Assembly: GCF_015666175.1 (NCBI RefSeq)
Contig: NZ_JADPIE010000001.1
Coordinates: 129,741-193,740, forward strand
Direction of reading: 5' to 3'
DNA from: Halonatronomonas betaini
GTDB taxonomy: Bacteria > Bacillota > Halanaerobiia > Halanaerobiales > Halarsenatibacteraceae
Length of the DNA stretch: 64,000 nucleotides
In this document: piece by piece, positions 17,861-26,052 of the stretch
How positions within the stretch are numbered: position 1 is the stretch's first letter
Layout of the letters: every line of letters starts with the position of its first letter
Program-made: the position numbers and the translations under genes
The notes under the pieces: generated by a model
What the model was told of the DNA's origin: nothing
What the model saw: only the letters and a program-made list of their open reading frames with translations
Databases searched by the model: none

Positions 17861-17889
17861 TTTACTTATATAGATAAGTTTTATATAAT
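17861..17889 (+). promoter_or_regulatory. Candidate promoter upstream of the 11-bp repeat array
   Basis: TTTACT (17861-17866) and TATAAT (17884-17889) with 17-bp spacing. No gene follows within 380 bp; the next element is the repeat array and then a terminator, so the product would be a non-coding RNA of roughly 280 bases. Confidence 0.5.
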
Positions 17890-17961
17890 AAATTAAAGGT
17901 AGAATTTTTGTTGGAAGTTTTTTTAGTTTAGAAAGTAATTAGAGTGAAAATATAATACAGC

Positions 17962-18076
17962 TAGACCGAAGCTATACCGAATCAATATCGAAGCTATAAC
18001 GAATCTAAAGCGAAGCCAGACCGAAGCCAGACCGAAGCCAGACCGAAGAACGACCGGATTTAGAGCGAATTTGATC
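17962..18076 (+). repeat. Tandem array with strict 11-bp period (about 10 units, CGAA core)
   Basis: A CGAA tetramer recurs at 17967, 17978, 17989, 18000, 18011, 18022, 18033 and 18044, then as CGGA at 18055 and CGAA at 18066: ten steps of exactly 11 bases. The three central units (about 18016-18048) are identical; outer units are diverged but keep phase, as in an array growing from the middle. It lies in the 586-bp non-coding gap between the DUF429 gene and the gene at 18279. The remainder of that gap holds only the promoter-like and terminator elements listed separately. Confidence 0.9.
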
Positions 18077-18136
18077 TGGAGAAAAATAGGTATAATTTAA
18101 TCAAAATTATTTTAAATATAGTCATATGATTATTAG

Positions 18137-18180
18137 AAATCTCAGCTGGATTAACAAATCTGGTTGAGATTTTTTTATTT
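18137..18180 (+). terminator. Terminator after the repeat array
   Basis: The arms AAATCTCAGC and GTTGAGATTT pair (one G-U) around an inner weaker stem and are followed by seven T. It lies 100 bp before the next gene, so it ends transcripts coming through the array. Confidence 0.75.
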
Positions 18181-18278
18181 AATTAAAACATGCAGGAAAA
18201 TAATTTTTTATCTCTAATTATAGAATATGTAAGCAGTTTTATGGAATGATTTTAAAATGCTATGCAGGAGGCAAAAAT

Positions 18279-20810
18279 ATGCCTTATAATAAACGAGATC
18301 TTTCAAATATTCCAGTTGAAATTATGAATAGATGGAAAAGTGCGAGTAAGAATATGGCAGATTTACTGGATAAGAATGTTATTACGATTACAAGGGATAA
18401 TCCTGATTTCTTTGCTATTTTGATTTCTCAGAATAAATTAAAGAAACCTCCGGCTCTGGATACAGTTATAGATGGGAGCAAGGATTTTACATATTCACTT
18501 AATTGGCCAGATGACAGGTTGTTTGGTGCTATTATTTTAATGGATAAAGATCGAGATTATGATTTAAAATCACTGGATAAGGCGTTTGAGATTATTAAGG
18601 ATATGATTGAATCTGATCTTGAATTGATTGTTAATAAGAAGAGGCTGACTGAAAGGGTGAAGGAGCTGGCCTGTATATATCAAATAAGCCAGTTGCTTCT
18701 TGAGAATAAGATGGAGCTTGAGGATGTGCTTCTGGAAATTACTAAGATTTTGCCCCGGCATTTTGCCTATCCTGAACTGGCCCGTTGCAGGATAATTTAT
18801 AATAATTTGATTATCTCTGAAAGGTTAGAGAAACCTGCTGGTAAGAAGCTGGTTGAAGAGGTCAAGCTTTCTAGCGAGGACTATCTTAAAGTGGAGATAT
18901 ATTATAATGGGCAAAATCCAGATGTTGATTTCTTGCCAGAGGAAAGAAAGCTGCTTGAATCTGTTGGCAGCCATGCTGCAACTATTATCAGAAGGATTAA
19001 TATTGAACAGGAATTAATTGATACAAGAAATGAATTATATACAACTCTATATTCGATAGGTGACGGGGTTATAACTACTGATATGAATGGCAGGATAACT
19101 ATGATGAATTTTACTGCCAAAAAGATGACTGGCTGGACATATTCTGAGGCTAAGGGCAGGCATTTAAATGAAGTGTTTAAGATTGAAAATGCCAGAACCG
19201 GCGAGAAAGTTAAGAACCCAGCTGAAAAGGTAATAGAAGAAGGAAAAATTGTTGGTCTGGCCAATGACACTACTCTTATTAGTAAGTCAGACAAGAGATA
19301 TCAGATAGCTGATTCTGCTGCTCCGATTAAGGATTTTAATAATGAGATTACTGGTGTGATTCTGGTCTTTTCAGATGTAACAGATGAATATAAGTTTAAA
19401 GAAGAGCTTAGACTGGAACAGGAATGGTTGAGCTCTATCTTTGAAACTGGTACAGATCCGATGGCTAAATTAGATGAGCAGCACAGGGTCATTGATATTA
19501 ATGATAGGTTCACTGAAGTTTTTAAGTATGAGCTAGAGGAAATTAAGGGTATGAATTTAGATGATGTCATGGATAGCTCTAAAGCAGGTACTGCCAACCG
19601 AAGGGTTACTGAAGAACTTTTAGAGGGCAGGCAGGTTGAGACCGAAGCGACCCGTTATGATAAATATGGAAATCCTAGAGAATGCCTGATTAGAGGGATT
19701 CCTGTGATAGTAGGGGGCGAGCTGGTCGGTGGTTATGGTATCTATATTGATATTACAGAAAGAAAAAGGCAGCAGGAAAAGATTGAATATATGACTTATC
19801 ATGATAGATTAACTGGATTATATAATAGGACTTATCTGGAAGAGAAGTTGAGTCAGGTTAATTCTGGCGATGAATTTTTTAGTATTTTAATGCTTGATGT
19901 GAATGGTTTAAAATTTATTAATGACAGTTATGGTCATGAAATTGGCGATAAGATGTTGGTTAAAGTTTCTAAGACTCTGCAGCAGATCTTTCGAGAAAAG
20001 GATACGATAGTTCGCTGGAGTGGAGATGAATTTGTGGTTCTAATGCCGGCAACTGACGAAAAGAAAATTGAGAATATGATTGACCAGATTCGAAACTTAA
20101 ATCTGGAAGTAAGTATTCCTGGTGGAGAAAACCTGCCTGTATCTCTGGCTGTTGGCTTTGATACTTCGCTTGATTCTGAGGTGGATATTTATGATGTCCT
20201 TCATAATGCAGAGGATAAGATGTATCAGGATAAATTATTGACTGATAAGAGTTCGACAAATAAGATTGTCAGAACTTTGCTTTCAACTTTACATGAAAAG
20301 AGCCAGGAGACTGAATCCCATGCCCGGCGGATGGAAGATCTTGCAATAAAATTAGGTGAGAAGGTTGGGTTATCATATGTTGAGTTAAACAGGCTATCCC
20401 TGCTGGCTGTACTCCATGATATCGGTAAAACCTCAATTCCTGAATCGATATTAAAAAAACCTGGCAGTTTAACTGCGGAGGAATGGGAGAAGATCAGGCA
20501 ACTTCCAGTTGTAGGGTTTAGGCTCTGTTCATCGATTGATGATTTTTCCCATATTGCTCTGGATGTATTATCCCATCATGAACGCTGGGATGGAACTGGT
20601 TATCCCAGAGGGATTGAAGGTGAAAATATACCTCTTCTTGCCAGAATCATAACAATAGTTGATTCCTTTGATGTTATGACCAATGGCAGGCCCTATAAAG
20701 AGCCTATGACAGAGGAAGAGGCATTAAAAGAAATTCAGGATTGTGCTGGTAGTCAGTTTGACCCGGAACTGGCTGTGAAATTTATTGAGGTTTTTGAAAA
20801 CCAGGTTTAA
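18279..20810 (+). CDS. GAF-PAS-PAS-GGDEF-HD-GYP cyclic di-GMP signalling protein
   Basis: An 843-residue soluble signalling protein with no membrane segment. In order: N-terminal region, GAF-like (about 120-240), PAS (about 250-367), PAS (about 384-504), GGDEF (about 510-665) and HD-GYP (about 675-843). The diguanylate cyclase signature reads RWSGDEF, one change from GGDEF that is often still active; the phosphodiesterase has LLAVLHDIGKTSIPE and HHERWDGTGYPRGIEGENIPL, all intact. It could therefore make and break c-di-GMP under control of the PAS sensors. The start is ATG 18279 after GCAGGAGG rather than ATG 18246. It converges on the zinc-ribbon gene with no gap. Confidence 0.92.
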   Translation: MPYNKRDLSNIPVEIMNRWKSASKNMADLLDKNVITITRDNPDFFAILISQNKLKKPPALDTVIDGSKDFTYSLNWPDDRLFGAIILMDKDRDYDLKSLDKAFEIIKDMIESDLELIVNKKRLTERVKELACIYQISQLLLENKMELEDVLLEITKILPRHFAYPELARCRIIYNNLIISERLEKPAGKKLVEEVKLSSEDYLKVEIYYNGQNPDVDFLPEERKLLESVGSHAATIIRRINIEQELIDTRNELYTTLYSIGDGVITTDMNGRITMMNFTAKKMTGWTYSEAKGRHLNEVFKIENARTGEKVKNPAEKVIEEGKIVGLANDTTLISKSDKRYQIADSAAPIKDFNNEITGVILVFSDVTDEYKFKEELRLEQEWLSSIFETGTDPMAKLDEQHRVIDINDRFTEVFKYELEEIKGMNLDDVMDSSKAGTANRRVTEELLEGRQVETEATRYDKYGNPRECLIRGIPVIVGGELVGGYGIYIDITERKRQQEKIEYMTYHDRLTGLYNRTYLEEKLSQVNSGDEFFSILMLDVNGLKFINDSYGHEIGDKMLVKVSKTLQQIFREKDTIVRWSGDEFVVLMPATDEKKIENMIDQIRNLNLEVSIPGGENLPVSLAVGFDTSLDSEVDIYDVLHNAEDKMYQDKLLTDKSSTNKIVRTLLSTLHEKSQETESHARRMEDLAIKLGEKVGLSYVELNRLSLLAVLHDIGKTSIPESILKKPGSLTAEEWEKIRQLPVVGFRLCSSIDDFSHIALDVLSHHERWDGTGYPRGIEGENIPLLARIITIVDSFDVMTNGRPYKEPMTEEEALKEIQDCAGSQFDPELAVKFIEVFENQV

Positions 20811-21074
20811 TTATTTCCATCTATCCAGTGTCGGTAAATATTCTTCTAGCATCTCCTGTGCTGCTTTTTTGTCCATCTCCTTATTGGCATTGACGACATG
20901 GGGGATGCAGATTTGAATCATCTCTTCTATGCTAATATCTGAAGTGTACTCCCCGTCCTGATAGCAGTAATTACAGTAATTTTTGTTAATAGACCCATCC
21001 CTGTTTGTCCCGCAGAGATTATCTGCTCCTGCCAGTGGCATCCCACAGCTCTGGCATGAATTGATTGTAGTCAT
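20811..21074 (-). CDS. Small zinc-ribbon protein
   Basis: An 87-residue protein with CQSCGMPL near the start and YCNYCYQDGEY about 20 residues later: two CxxC pairs of a putative zinc ribbon (PF12674 type). The C-terminal half is helical (ISIEEMIQICIPHVV). ATG 21074 (reverse) has AAGGAGGAG upstream. It is divergent from the arsenite exporter with a 158-bp spacer. The function of this widespread family is unknown. Confidence 0.8.
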   Translation of the reverse strand: MTTINSCQSCGMPLAGADNLCGTNRDGSINKNYCNYCYQDGEYTSDISIEEMIQICIPHVVNANKEMDKKAAQEMLEEYLPTLDRWK

Positions 21075-21154
21075 GCTATCTCCTCCTTTTTATATCTTAC
21101 AAGATAATTATACCACTAACTTAATAAATAATCACCAAAAAGAGATATTTTATC

Positions 21155-21183
21155 TTGACATTATTAGTATATTCGGTTATAGT
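21155..21183 (+). promoter_or_regulatory. Promoter of the arsenite efflux operon
   Basis: TTGACA (21155-21160) and TATAGT (21178-21183) with exactly 17 bp between them, 50 bp before the ACR3 start. No ArsR gene is adjacent and no clear operator palindrome was seen. Confidence 0.8.
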
Positions 21184-21232
21184 AATATATAGGGTTAGTG
21201 GTTAAGGATTAGAATAATTGGAGGTTATAGAT

Positions 21233-22318
21233 ATGGAAAATGAAGTAGCAGAAGAATTTGAAATTGAAGAACAGTCTTCTGGTTTAGGTTTTTTTGAAAA
21301 GTATCTTACAGTCTGGGTGATTTTCTGTATAGTAGCAGGGATATTAATAGGTCGTTATCTTCCAGGAATTCCGGCAACATTAAATAGATTGGAATATGCT
21401 CAGGTTTCTATACCTGTGGCGATTTTGATCTGGTTTATGATTTATCCGATGATGGTAGAGATAGATTTTAGCAGTCTATTACAGATTAAAAATCAGGCCA
21501 AACCTTTGACAATTGTAACTATAAGTAACTGGTTGATTAAACCATTTACGATGGCGTTTTTTGCCTGGTTCTTTTTCAGACAGGTATTTGGTGGTTTCTT
21601 AGGAGTAGAATTGGCCAATCAATATATAGCAGGTGCTATCTTATTAGGCTCGGCTCCATGTACGGCGATGGTCTTTGTCTGGAGTTATTTAACTGATGGT
21701 GATCCTAAATATACATTGTTACAGGTAGCACTGGATGATTCAATTTTAGTGTTTGCCTATGCCCCGATTGTAATGTTGCTTTTAGGAGTTACTGATTTTG
21801 CAGTCCCCTATGATACAATAATATTATCGGTTGTTCTCTATGTTGTTGTCCCTCTGGTTGCAGGCTATATTTCTAGAAAATATTTAATTAAAAATAAGGG
21901 GATAGAGTGGTTTGAGAATGTATTTTTAGATAAATTAAATAATGTTACGATTATTGGTCTATTACTGACTTTAATAATAATCTTTTCATTTCAGGGTGAT
22001 GCATTAATTAATAATCCCCTGCATGTATTAATAATTGCTATACCTATTACAATTCAGGCATTCTTTATCTTCTTCTTAGTTTATTTTGCTTTTAAAGGCT
22101 TTGGCCATAAGCATGAGATAGCCGCTCCAGGCTCGATGATAGGTGCCAGTAATTTCTTTGAACTGGCTGTTGCTACAGCAATCTCTGTATTCGGGATAAC
22201 TTCAGGAGCTGCCCTGGCCACAGTTGTTGGTATCTTAGTTGAGGTTCCAGTTATGCTGATGCTAGTCGGTATAGCCAATAGAACGAAGCACTGGTTTAAA
22301 GGAGAGGTTACAGGCTAA
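21233..22318 (+). CDS. arsB: ACR3-family arsenite efflux transporter
   Basis: About 361 residues with ten predicted membrane segments. The family signature LLGSAPCTAMVFVWSYL contains the conserved cysteine of transmembrane segment 4, and the C-terminal EIAAPGSMIGASNFFELAVATAISVFG is also characteristic. It exports As(III) across the cytoplasmic membrane using the proton gradient. ATG 21233 follows GGAGG; the earlier ATG 21218 lacks a site. ArsC follows 34 bp later, giving a minimal arsenate-resistance operon. It is an ACR3 protein, not E. coli ArsB, despite the commonly shared symbol. Confidence 0.93.
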   Translation: MENEVAEEFEIEEQSSGLGFFEKYLTVWVIFCIVAGILIGRYLPGIPATLNRLEYAQVSIPVAILIWFMIYPMMVEIDFSSLLQIKNQAKPLTIVTISNWLIKPFTMAFFAWFFFRQVFGGFLGVELANQYIAGAILLGSAPCTAMVFVWSYLTDGDPKYTLLQVALDDSILVFAYAPIVMLLLGVTDFAVPYDTIILSVVLYVVVPLVAGYISRKYLIKNKGIEWFENVFLDKLNNVTIIGLLLTLIIIFSFQGDALINNPLHVLIIAIPITIQAFFIFFLVYFAFKGFGHKHEIAAPGSMIGASNFFELAVATAISVFGITSGAALATVVGILVEVPVMLMLVGIANRTKHWFKGEVTG

Positions 22319-22352
22319 ATACAAGAACTGGGTTAAATATAAGGAGGCTATT

Positions 22353-22769
22353 ATGGAAAAAATAAAAGTTGGATTTATCTGTGTAGGCAATTCCTGCCGG
22401 AGTCAGATGGCAGAGGGCTTTGCCAGGGATTATGGTGGCGATATACTTGAAGTTTACAGTGCCGGGACAGATCCTGCTCCAGAGGTTAAACCTAATGCTG
22501 TTGAGGCAATGGCAGAGAAGGGTATAGATATTAGCGATCAGTATCCAAAGCTTTTAAAAGAAATTCCTGGTGAGCTGGATATTCTAATAACTATGGGCTG
22601 TAATGTTGAATGTCCTTATATTCCCTGTAAGTTCAGGGAAGACTGGGGTCTTGATGATCCAGCCGGCCATCCGATTGAGGTCTTTAGGGAGACCCGGGAT
22701 ATCATTGAAGATAAGGTTAAGGATTTAATTGAAAAGGTTAAAACTGGAGAGCTTGATTTAAAGGCATAA
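22353..22769 (+). CDS. arsC: Arsenate reductase, thioredoxin-coupled (LMW phosphatase fold)
   Basis: A 138-residue protein of the low-molecular-weight tyrosine phosphatase fold. The CX5R loop is CVGNSCR at residues 10-16, and further cysteines at about 83, 87 and 92 (MGCNVECPYIPC) supply the redox relay that ends at thioredoxin. REDWGLDDPAGHP is the conserved general-acid segment. It reduces As(V) to As(III), the substrate of the adjacent ACR3 pump. ATG 22353 follows AAGGAGG. Confidence 0.93.
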   Translation: MEKIKVGFICVGNSCRSQMAEGFARDYGGDILEVYSAGTDPAPEVKPNAVEAMAEKGIDISDQYPKLLKEIPGELDILITMGCNVECPYIPCKFREDWGLDDPAGHPIEVFRETRDIIEDKVKDLIEKVKTGELDLKA

Positions 22770-22782
22770 TTACTCGAAATTG

Positions 22783-22816
22783 CCTGCAGAGTTTTATCTG
22801 CAGGTTTTTTCTTTTT
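22783..22816 (+). terminator. Terminator after arsC
   Basis: A perfect 8-bp stem CCTGCAGA/TCTGCAGG with a 6-base loop and a run of TTTTTTCTTTTT. Confidence 0.9.
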
Positions 22817-22935
22817 AAAATGTGAATATATTAGCTTTTTTAGTTTGTGAGCAGGAAAAGTTAATTTCTTAAAGAATATAGTATATAGATAAATGAATTT
22901 AGATGATTTATAGAAAGGCAGGCTAATAATCTAAT

Positions 22936-24168
22936 ATGAAACAGCGGATAGAGTTAGAGGCTGCCTGTGAACTGGTAGCTGATAAATTAAAAAGTTTTTC
23001 AAATGAGACAGTAAAACTGGTAAATAGCTCTGGCAGGGTGCTGGCTGAAGATGTTAGAGCTCCAATGCACCAGCCGCCATTTGATCGTTCGCCACTTGAT
23101 GGCTTTGCAGTCAGGGCAGAGGATACAACTGGTGCCAGCACTGAAACGCCGGTAAGTCTTAAAATTGTGAGCAAGTTATATGCTGGTGATAGTCCAGTGA
23201 AGAAAATTGGCCCTGGTGAGGCAGCCAGGATAATGACCGGTGCTCCGATTCCAGAGGGGGCAGATTCTGTAATTCGCCAGGAGAGGACTGACTGGAATGA
23301 TGAGGAAGTTGAGATTAAGGCAACTTTAAAACCTGGCCAGAATTATGCCCCGGCAGGTGAAGATATCAAGCAGGGCGAGCTGCTCTGTGAAAAGGGGACT
23401 CTTTTAAGATCGCCACATTTAGGAGTCCTTGCCAGTATGGGCCTGGAAGAGGTTTTAGTCCTGCCAGAACCAGAAGTTTCGGTCTTAACTACTGGCAGTG
23501 AATTGCAGGAGGTTGGCCAGGAATTAAAACCTGGCAAGATATATAATAGCAATAATTATATGATCTCAACCAGATTAAAGGAATGTGGAGCTAAAGTCAT
23601 TAATAGCCAGGTTGCTGTTGATGAGAAGGATATTTTAAGAGATAGGCTGGCTGAATTAATCCCAGGCTCTGATTTTTTAGTGACAACTGGTGGAGTATCA
23701 GTTGGTGAAAAGGATTTAATTCTGGAAGTACTGGAAGAGATGGGAGCTGAGATATTCTTCTGGAAACTTGCAATTAAACCAGGAACCCCGGTAGTTTGCG
23801 GCCGCCTGGATGATACTATAATCTTTGGTTTATCAGGAAATCCAGCAGCCTGTATTACGACTTTTGATTTGTTGGTCAGGCCGACATTGATTAAAATTAA
23901 TGGTCTGGAGAAAGAAAACTTGAGAAAAGAGAAGGCTATCTTTATTGATGATTTCAATAAATCAAGCAGTACCCGAAGAATGTTGAGGGCCTGGGTTGTA
24001 AGGACCGAAAAAGGAAATATTGTTAAATTGAGCAAGGGCAATCAGCGTCCTGGAGTACTTAAGACAACCCTTGATTGCAACTGTTTTATAGATATTCCAG
24101 CTGGTTCACCGCCTGTAGAATCAGGAGCAGAGGTGGAAATCTTTAGATTACCAGAAATATATAATTAG
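22936..24168 (+). CDS. moeA: Molybdopterin molybdenumtransferase MoeA
   Basis: A 410-residue enzyme that inserts molybdenum into adenylylated molybdopterin. Diagnostic blocks are PPFDRSPLDGFAVRAEDT near the N terminus, IMTGAPIPEGADSVIRQE, VTTGGVSVGEKD (MoCF-binding domain) and AIKPGTPVVCG followed by GLSGNPAA. Length and order match MoeA fully. ATG 22936 has a modest AGGCAGG site. tatA follows 19 bp later, which suits maturation and export of a molybdoenzyme such as an arsenate or other oxyanion reductase, though none is in this window. Confidence 0.93.
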   Translation: MKQRIELEAACELVADKLKSFSNETVKLVNSSGRVLAEDVRAPMHQPPFDRSPLDGFAVRAEDTTGASTETPVSLKIVSKLYAGDSPVKKIGPGEAARIMTGAPIPEGADSVIRQERTDWNDEEVEIKATLKPGQNYAPAGEDIKQGELLCEKGTLLRSPHLGVLASMGLEEVLVLPEPEVSVLTTGSELQEVGQELKPGKIYNSNNYMISTRLKECGAKVINSQVAVDEKDILRDRLAELIPGSDFLVTTGGVSVGEKDLILEVLEEMGAEIFFWKLAIKPGTPVVCGRLDDTIIFGLSGNPAACITTFDLLVRPTLIKINGLEKENLRKEKAIFIDDFNKSSSTRRMLRAWVVRTEKGNIVKLSKGNQRPGVLKTTLDCNCFIDIPAGSPPVESGAEVEIFRLPEIYN

Positions 24169-24187
24169 AAAATTGGAGGTGGGTTAA

Positions 24188-24355
24188 ATGTTTGGTTTAG
24201 GTGCCCCTGAATTAGGGATTATTTTAGTGATTGTGCTGATTATATTTGGTCCAAGTAAGCTCCCTGAGATCGGTAAAGCTATTGGTTCAGGACTTGGAGA
24301 ATTAAAAAAGGCTACAAAAGAAGTTGAAGAATCTGTTTCCCTTGATGATGAATAA
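24188..24355 (+). CDS. tatA: Twin-arginine translocase subunit TatA
   Basis: A 55-residue protein: a short N-terminal membrane helix ([20 protein letters not shown]) followed by an amphipathic helix ([19 protein letters not shown]) and an acidic tail. The [12 protein letters not shown] hinge is the TatA/E signature. It oligomerises to form the pore for folded proteins, commonly cofactor-bearing ones. ATG 24188 follows TGGAGGTGGG. TatC is not nearby. Co-transcription with moeA points to an exported molybdoenzyme. Confidence 0.92.
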   Translation: MFGLGAPELGIILVIVLIIFGPSKLPEIGKAIGSGLGELKKATKEVEESVSLDDE

Positions 24356-24370
24356 GAATTTTAGACTGGA

Positions 24371-24401
24371 CCTGCCGGTTACCCGACGGTTACCAAGCGG
24401 T
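24371..24401 (+). repeat. Short 11-bp-period array (three units, CGGT core)
   Basis: CGGT occurs at 24376, 24387 and 24398, exactly 11 bases apart, with the flanking GGTTACC shared by neighbouring units. It is in the 3' region of tatA, 15 bp after its stop and ahead of the terminator at 24431. The period equals that of the longer arrays at 17962 and 61055; the sequence is different. Confidence 0.65.
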
Positions 24402-24430
24402 ATCTCTTAACAAATTTCACAAAGTTTTAG

Positions 24431-24471
24431 CCCATGGTGTTTAAAGGCATCATGGGATTTTTATTTTTTTG
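24431..24471 (+). terminator. Terminator after moeA-tatA
   Basis: Stem CCCATGGTG/CATCATGGG (9 bp with one G-U) and an 8-base loop followed by ATTTTTATTTTTTT. Confidence 0.9.
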
Positions 24472-24522
24472 CTTAATATAGTATAATTATATTGATTTAT
24501 TAAAATTCAGGAGGTTCGCTGA

Positions 24523-25131
24523 GTGTTTATACTTAAGAAGTTTTTTAGAGGATTTGATCATGATAAAATATATATCCGCTTATTTACCCTATTCCATTTT
24601 GGCCTGATATTATTCTTTTTAAGCTGGGTGATTGGCTATTATCTTTTGCCTGAGGGGGTTCTACAGGATATTAGAATTATCAATTATTTAACCAGAGACC
24701 TCTCATTATTGGAATCTGCCCAGGATTATATCTATTATGCTGTATTTTATATCGGGGTTTTTGGCTTTATACTTTTAGGGAATTTTATTATGAAGGTTAA
24801 GTATTTTCCCTATGGCTATTTAATTCCACTGGCCTGGATGGTTTTATATGGCTTAACTGTTGGGACTAATTCTTTTGCAGTTCCGATGGAGATAGCTATG
24901 GCCCCATCTCTGGCAATCGTTGGCCAGGCAGGGTTGCATGAAATTCTTGCGGCTTCAATCATGGCTGTATCTACCTATGATCTTAATATTTTCTATGCTG
25001 AAAACCTGACTGCCAGTTCAAAACGGATTCCAGAAAAGAATAGACCTGAGCTAGAAAAGACCCATAAAAGAGGTATTCTAGCAGCCTTTTTAGTTCTGTT
25101 ATTGGTGAATTTATTTAAAGTATTTATATAA
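24523..25131 (+). CDS. Integral membrane protein of unknown function
   Basis: A 202-residue protein with five or so hydrophobic segments (about residues 20-42, 66-90, 97-115, 125-145 and 183-202) and a short polar loop before the last one. I do not recognise the family with certainty; the block VGTNSFAVPMEIAMAPSLA and the segment pattern faintly recall SpoIIM-like membrane proteins. The start is GTG 24523, eight bases after AGGAGG. A ZIP transporter follows 29 bp later on the same strand, so they may be co-expressed. Confidence 0.65.
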   Translation: MFILKKFFRGFDHDKIYIRLFTLFHFGLILFFLSWVIGYYLLPEGVLQDIRIINYLTRDLSLLESAQDYIYYAVFYIGVFGFILLGNFIMKVKYFPYGYLIPLAWMVLYGLTVGTNSFAVPMEIAMAPSLAIVGQAGLHEILAASIMAVSTYDLNIFYAENLTASSKRIPEKNRPELEKTHKRGILAAFLVLLLVNLFKVFI

Positions 25132-25160
25132 TCTAATTAATAAAGGATGGTTACTTAAAT

Positions 25161-25931
25161 ATGAATAATTTGTTGACAGTTACAATAATAGGTTTGCTAA
25201 GTGGTGCAATCGGGACAGGGGCAGGAGGCGCATCAGTTTTATTGGTTAAGCGATTAAGGGATGATGCCTTAGCCTGGTTAATGGCCTTTGCTGCCGGTAT
25301 TATGACTTCCATTATATTTATAGAATTGATTCCAGAGGCTATTGAAGAGGGGACTCTGTTATCTGCCCTGATTGGTATTGTTTTAGGTGCAGTTTTAATA
25401 ATGTTATTAGATATTAACTTTCCCCATCATCATTTTGATCAGCAGGAAGCAGGCAGAGAATTAACAGAGAAAATGTTTCAGGAGCAGAAATTATTAAAGA
25501 TGGGAATTCTACTTGCCTTTGGAGTTGCCCTCCATAATATACCTGAAGGTATTGCAATTGGGGCCAGTTATGTTGCTGATAGAAATATAGGGATTGGCCT
25601 GGCAATCCTAATAGCACTCCATAATTTCCCAGAGGGAATGGCTGTGGCAACAGCTTTAGGTATGGCCGGGATCAGTAAGATCAGGGTTTTAATTTATACT
25701 ATTATGGCAGGAGTTCCTATGGGCCTGGGAGCCTTTACAGGTGGCTTATTTGGTAGTATCTCTCCAATATTTCTTTCGTCTTCCCTGGGGTTTGCCGGGG
25801 GAGCCATGCTCTATATTGTTTATGATGAATTAATTCCTGACTGCCATGATCGGACAACCGGGCATACAGCAATTGTCGGCATAGTTGTTGGGGTTATTGC
25901 CGGAATAGCACTTATTGAATTTTTGCATTAG
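25161..25931 (+). CDS. ZIP-family divalent metal transporter
   Basis: A 256-residue membrane protein with eight predicted helices. The metal-binding helices are unmistakable: HNIPEGIAIGASY and HNFPEGMAVATAL. A histidine-rich stretch (FPHHHFDQ, about residue 92) lies in the cytoplasmic loop as in most ZIPs. It resembles the ZupT group, which imports zinc, iron or manganese. ATG 25161 follows AAAGGATGG. No metal-regulator site was recognised upstream. Confidence 0.9.
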   Translation: MNNLLTVTIIGLLSGAIGTGAGGASVLLVKRLRDDALAWLMAFAAGIMTSIIFIELIPEAIEEGTLLSALIGIVLGAVLIMLLDINFPHHHFDQQEAGRELTEKMFQEQKLLKMGILLAFGVALHNIPEGIAIGASYVADRNIGIGLAILIALHNFPEGMAVATALGMAGISKIRVLIYTIMAGVPMGLGAFTGGLFGSISPIFLSSSLGFAGGAMLYIVYDELIPDCHDRTTGHTAIVGIVVGVIAGIALIEFLH

Positions 25932-26052
25932 ATAATTCTGAATTGATTTATATTATTTTTGAAATTTTTATGAAAAAGCAGGAATTTTATCCGGGATAAT
26001 TAATTATTTAATAAAGTGCTATTTTATTAATTTAATCCTGGAGGTTAAAATT

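Noticed and set aside
17962-18076. CRISPR array
   Set aside because: The period is only 11 bp, there are no spacers, and no cas genes are nearby.
20983-21192. 69-codon frame antisense to the zinc-ribbon gene
   Set aside because: It overlaps a protein with two CxxC pairs and runs through the arsenite promoter region; no ribosome site.
21084-21232. ArsR operator upstream of the ACR3 gene
   Set aside because: I found no convincing inverted repeat around the promoter and no arsR gene adjacent.
23556-24041. 161-codon open frame on the minus strand within moeA
   Set aside because: It lies wholly inside a clear moeA gene, has no ribosome site and no recognisable protein pattern.
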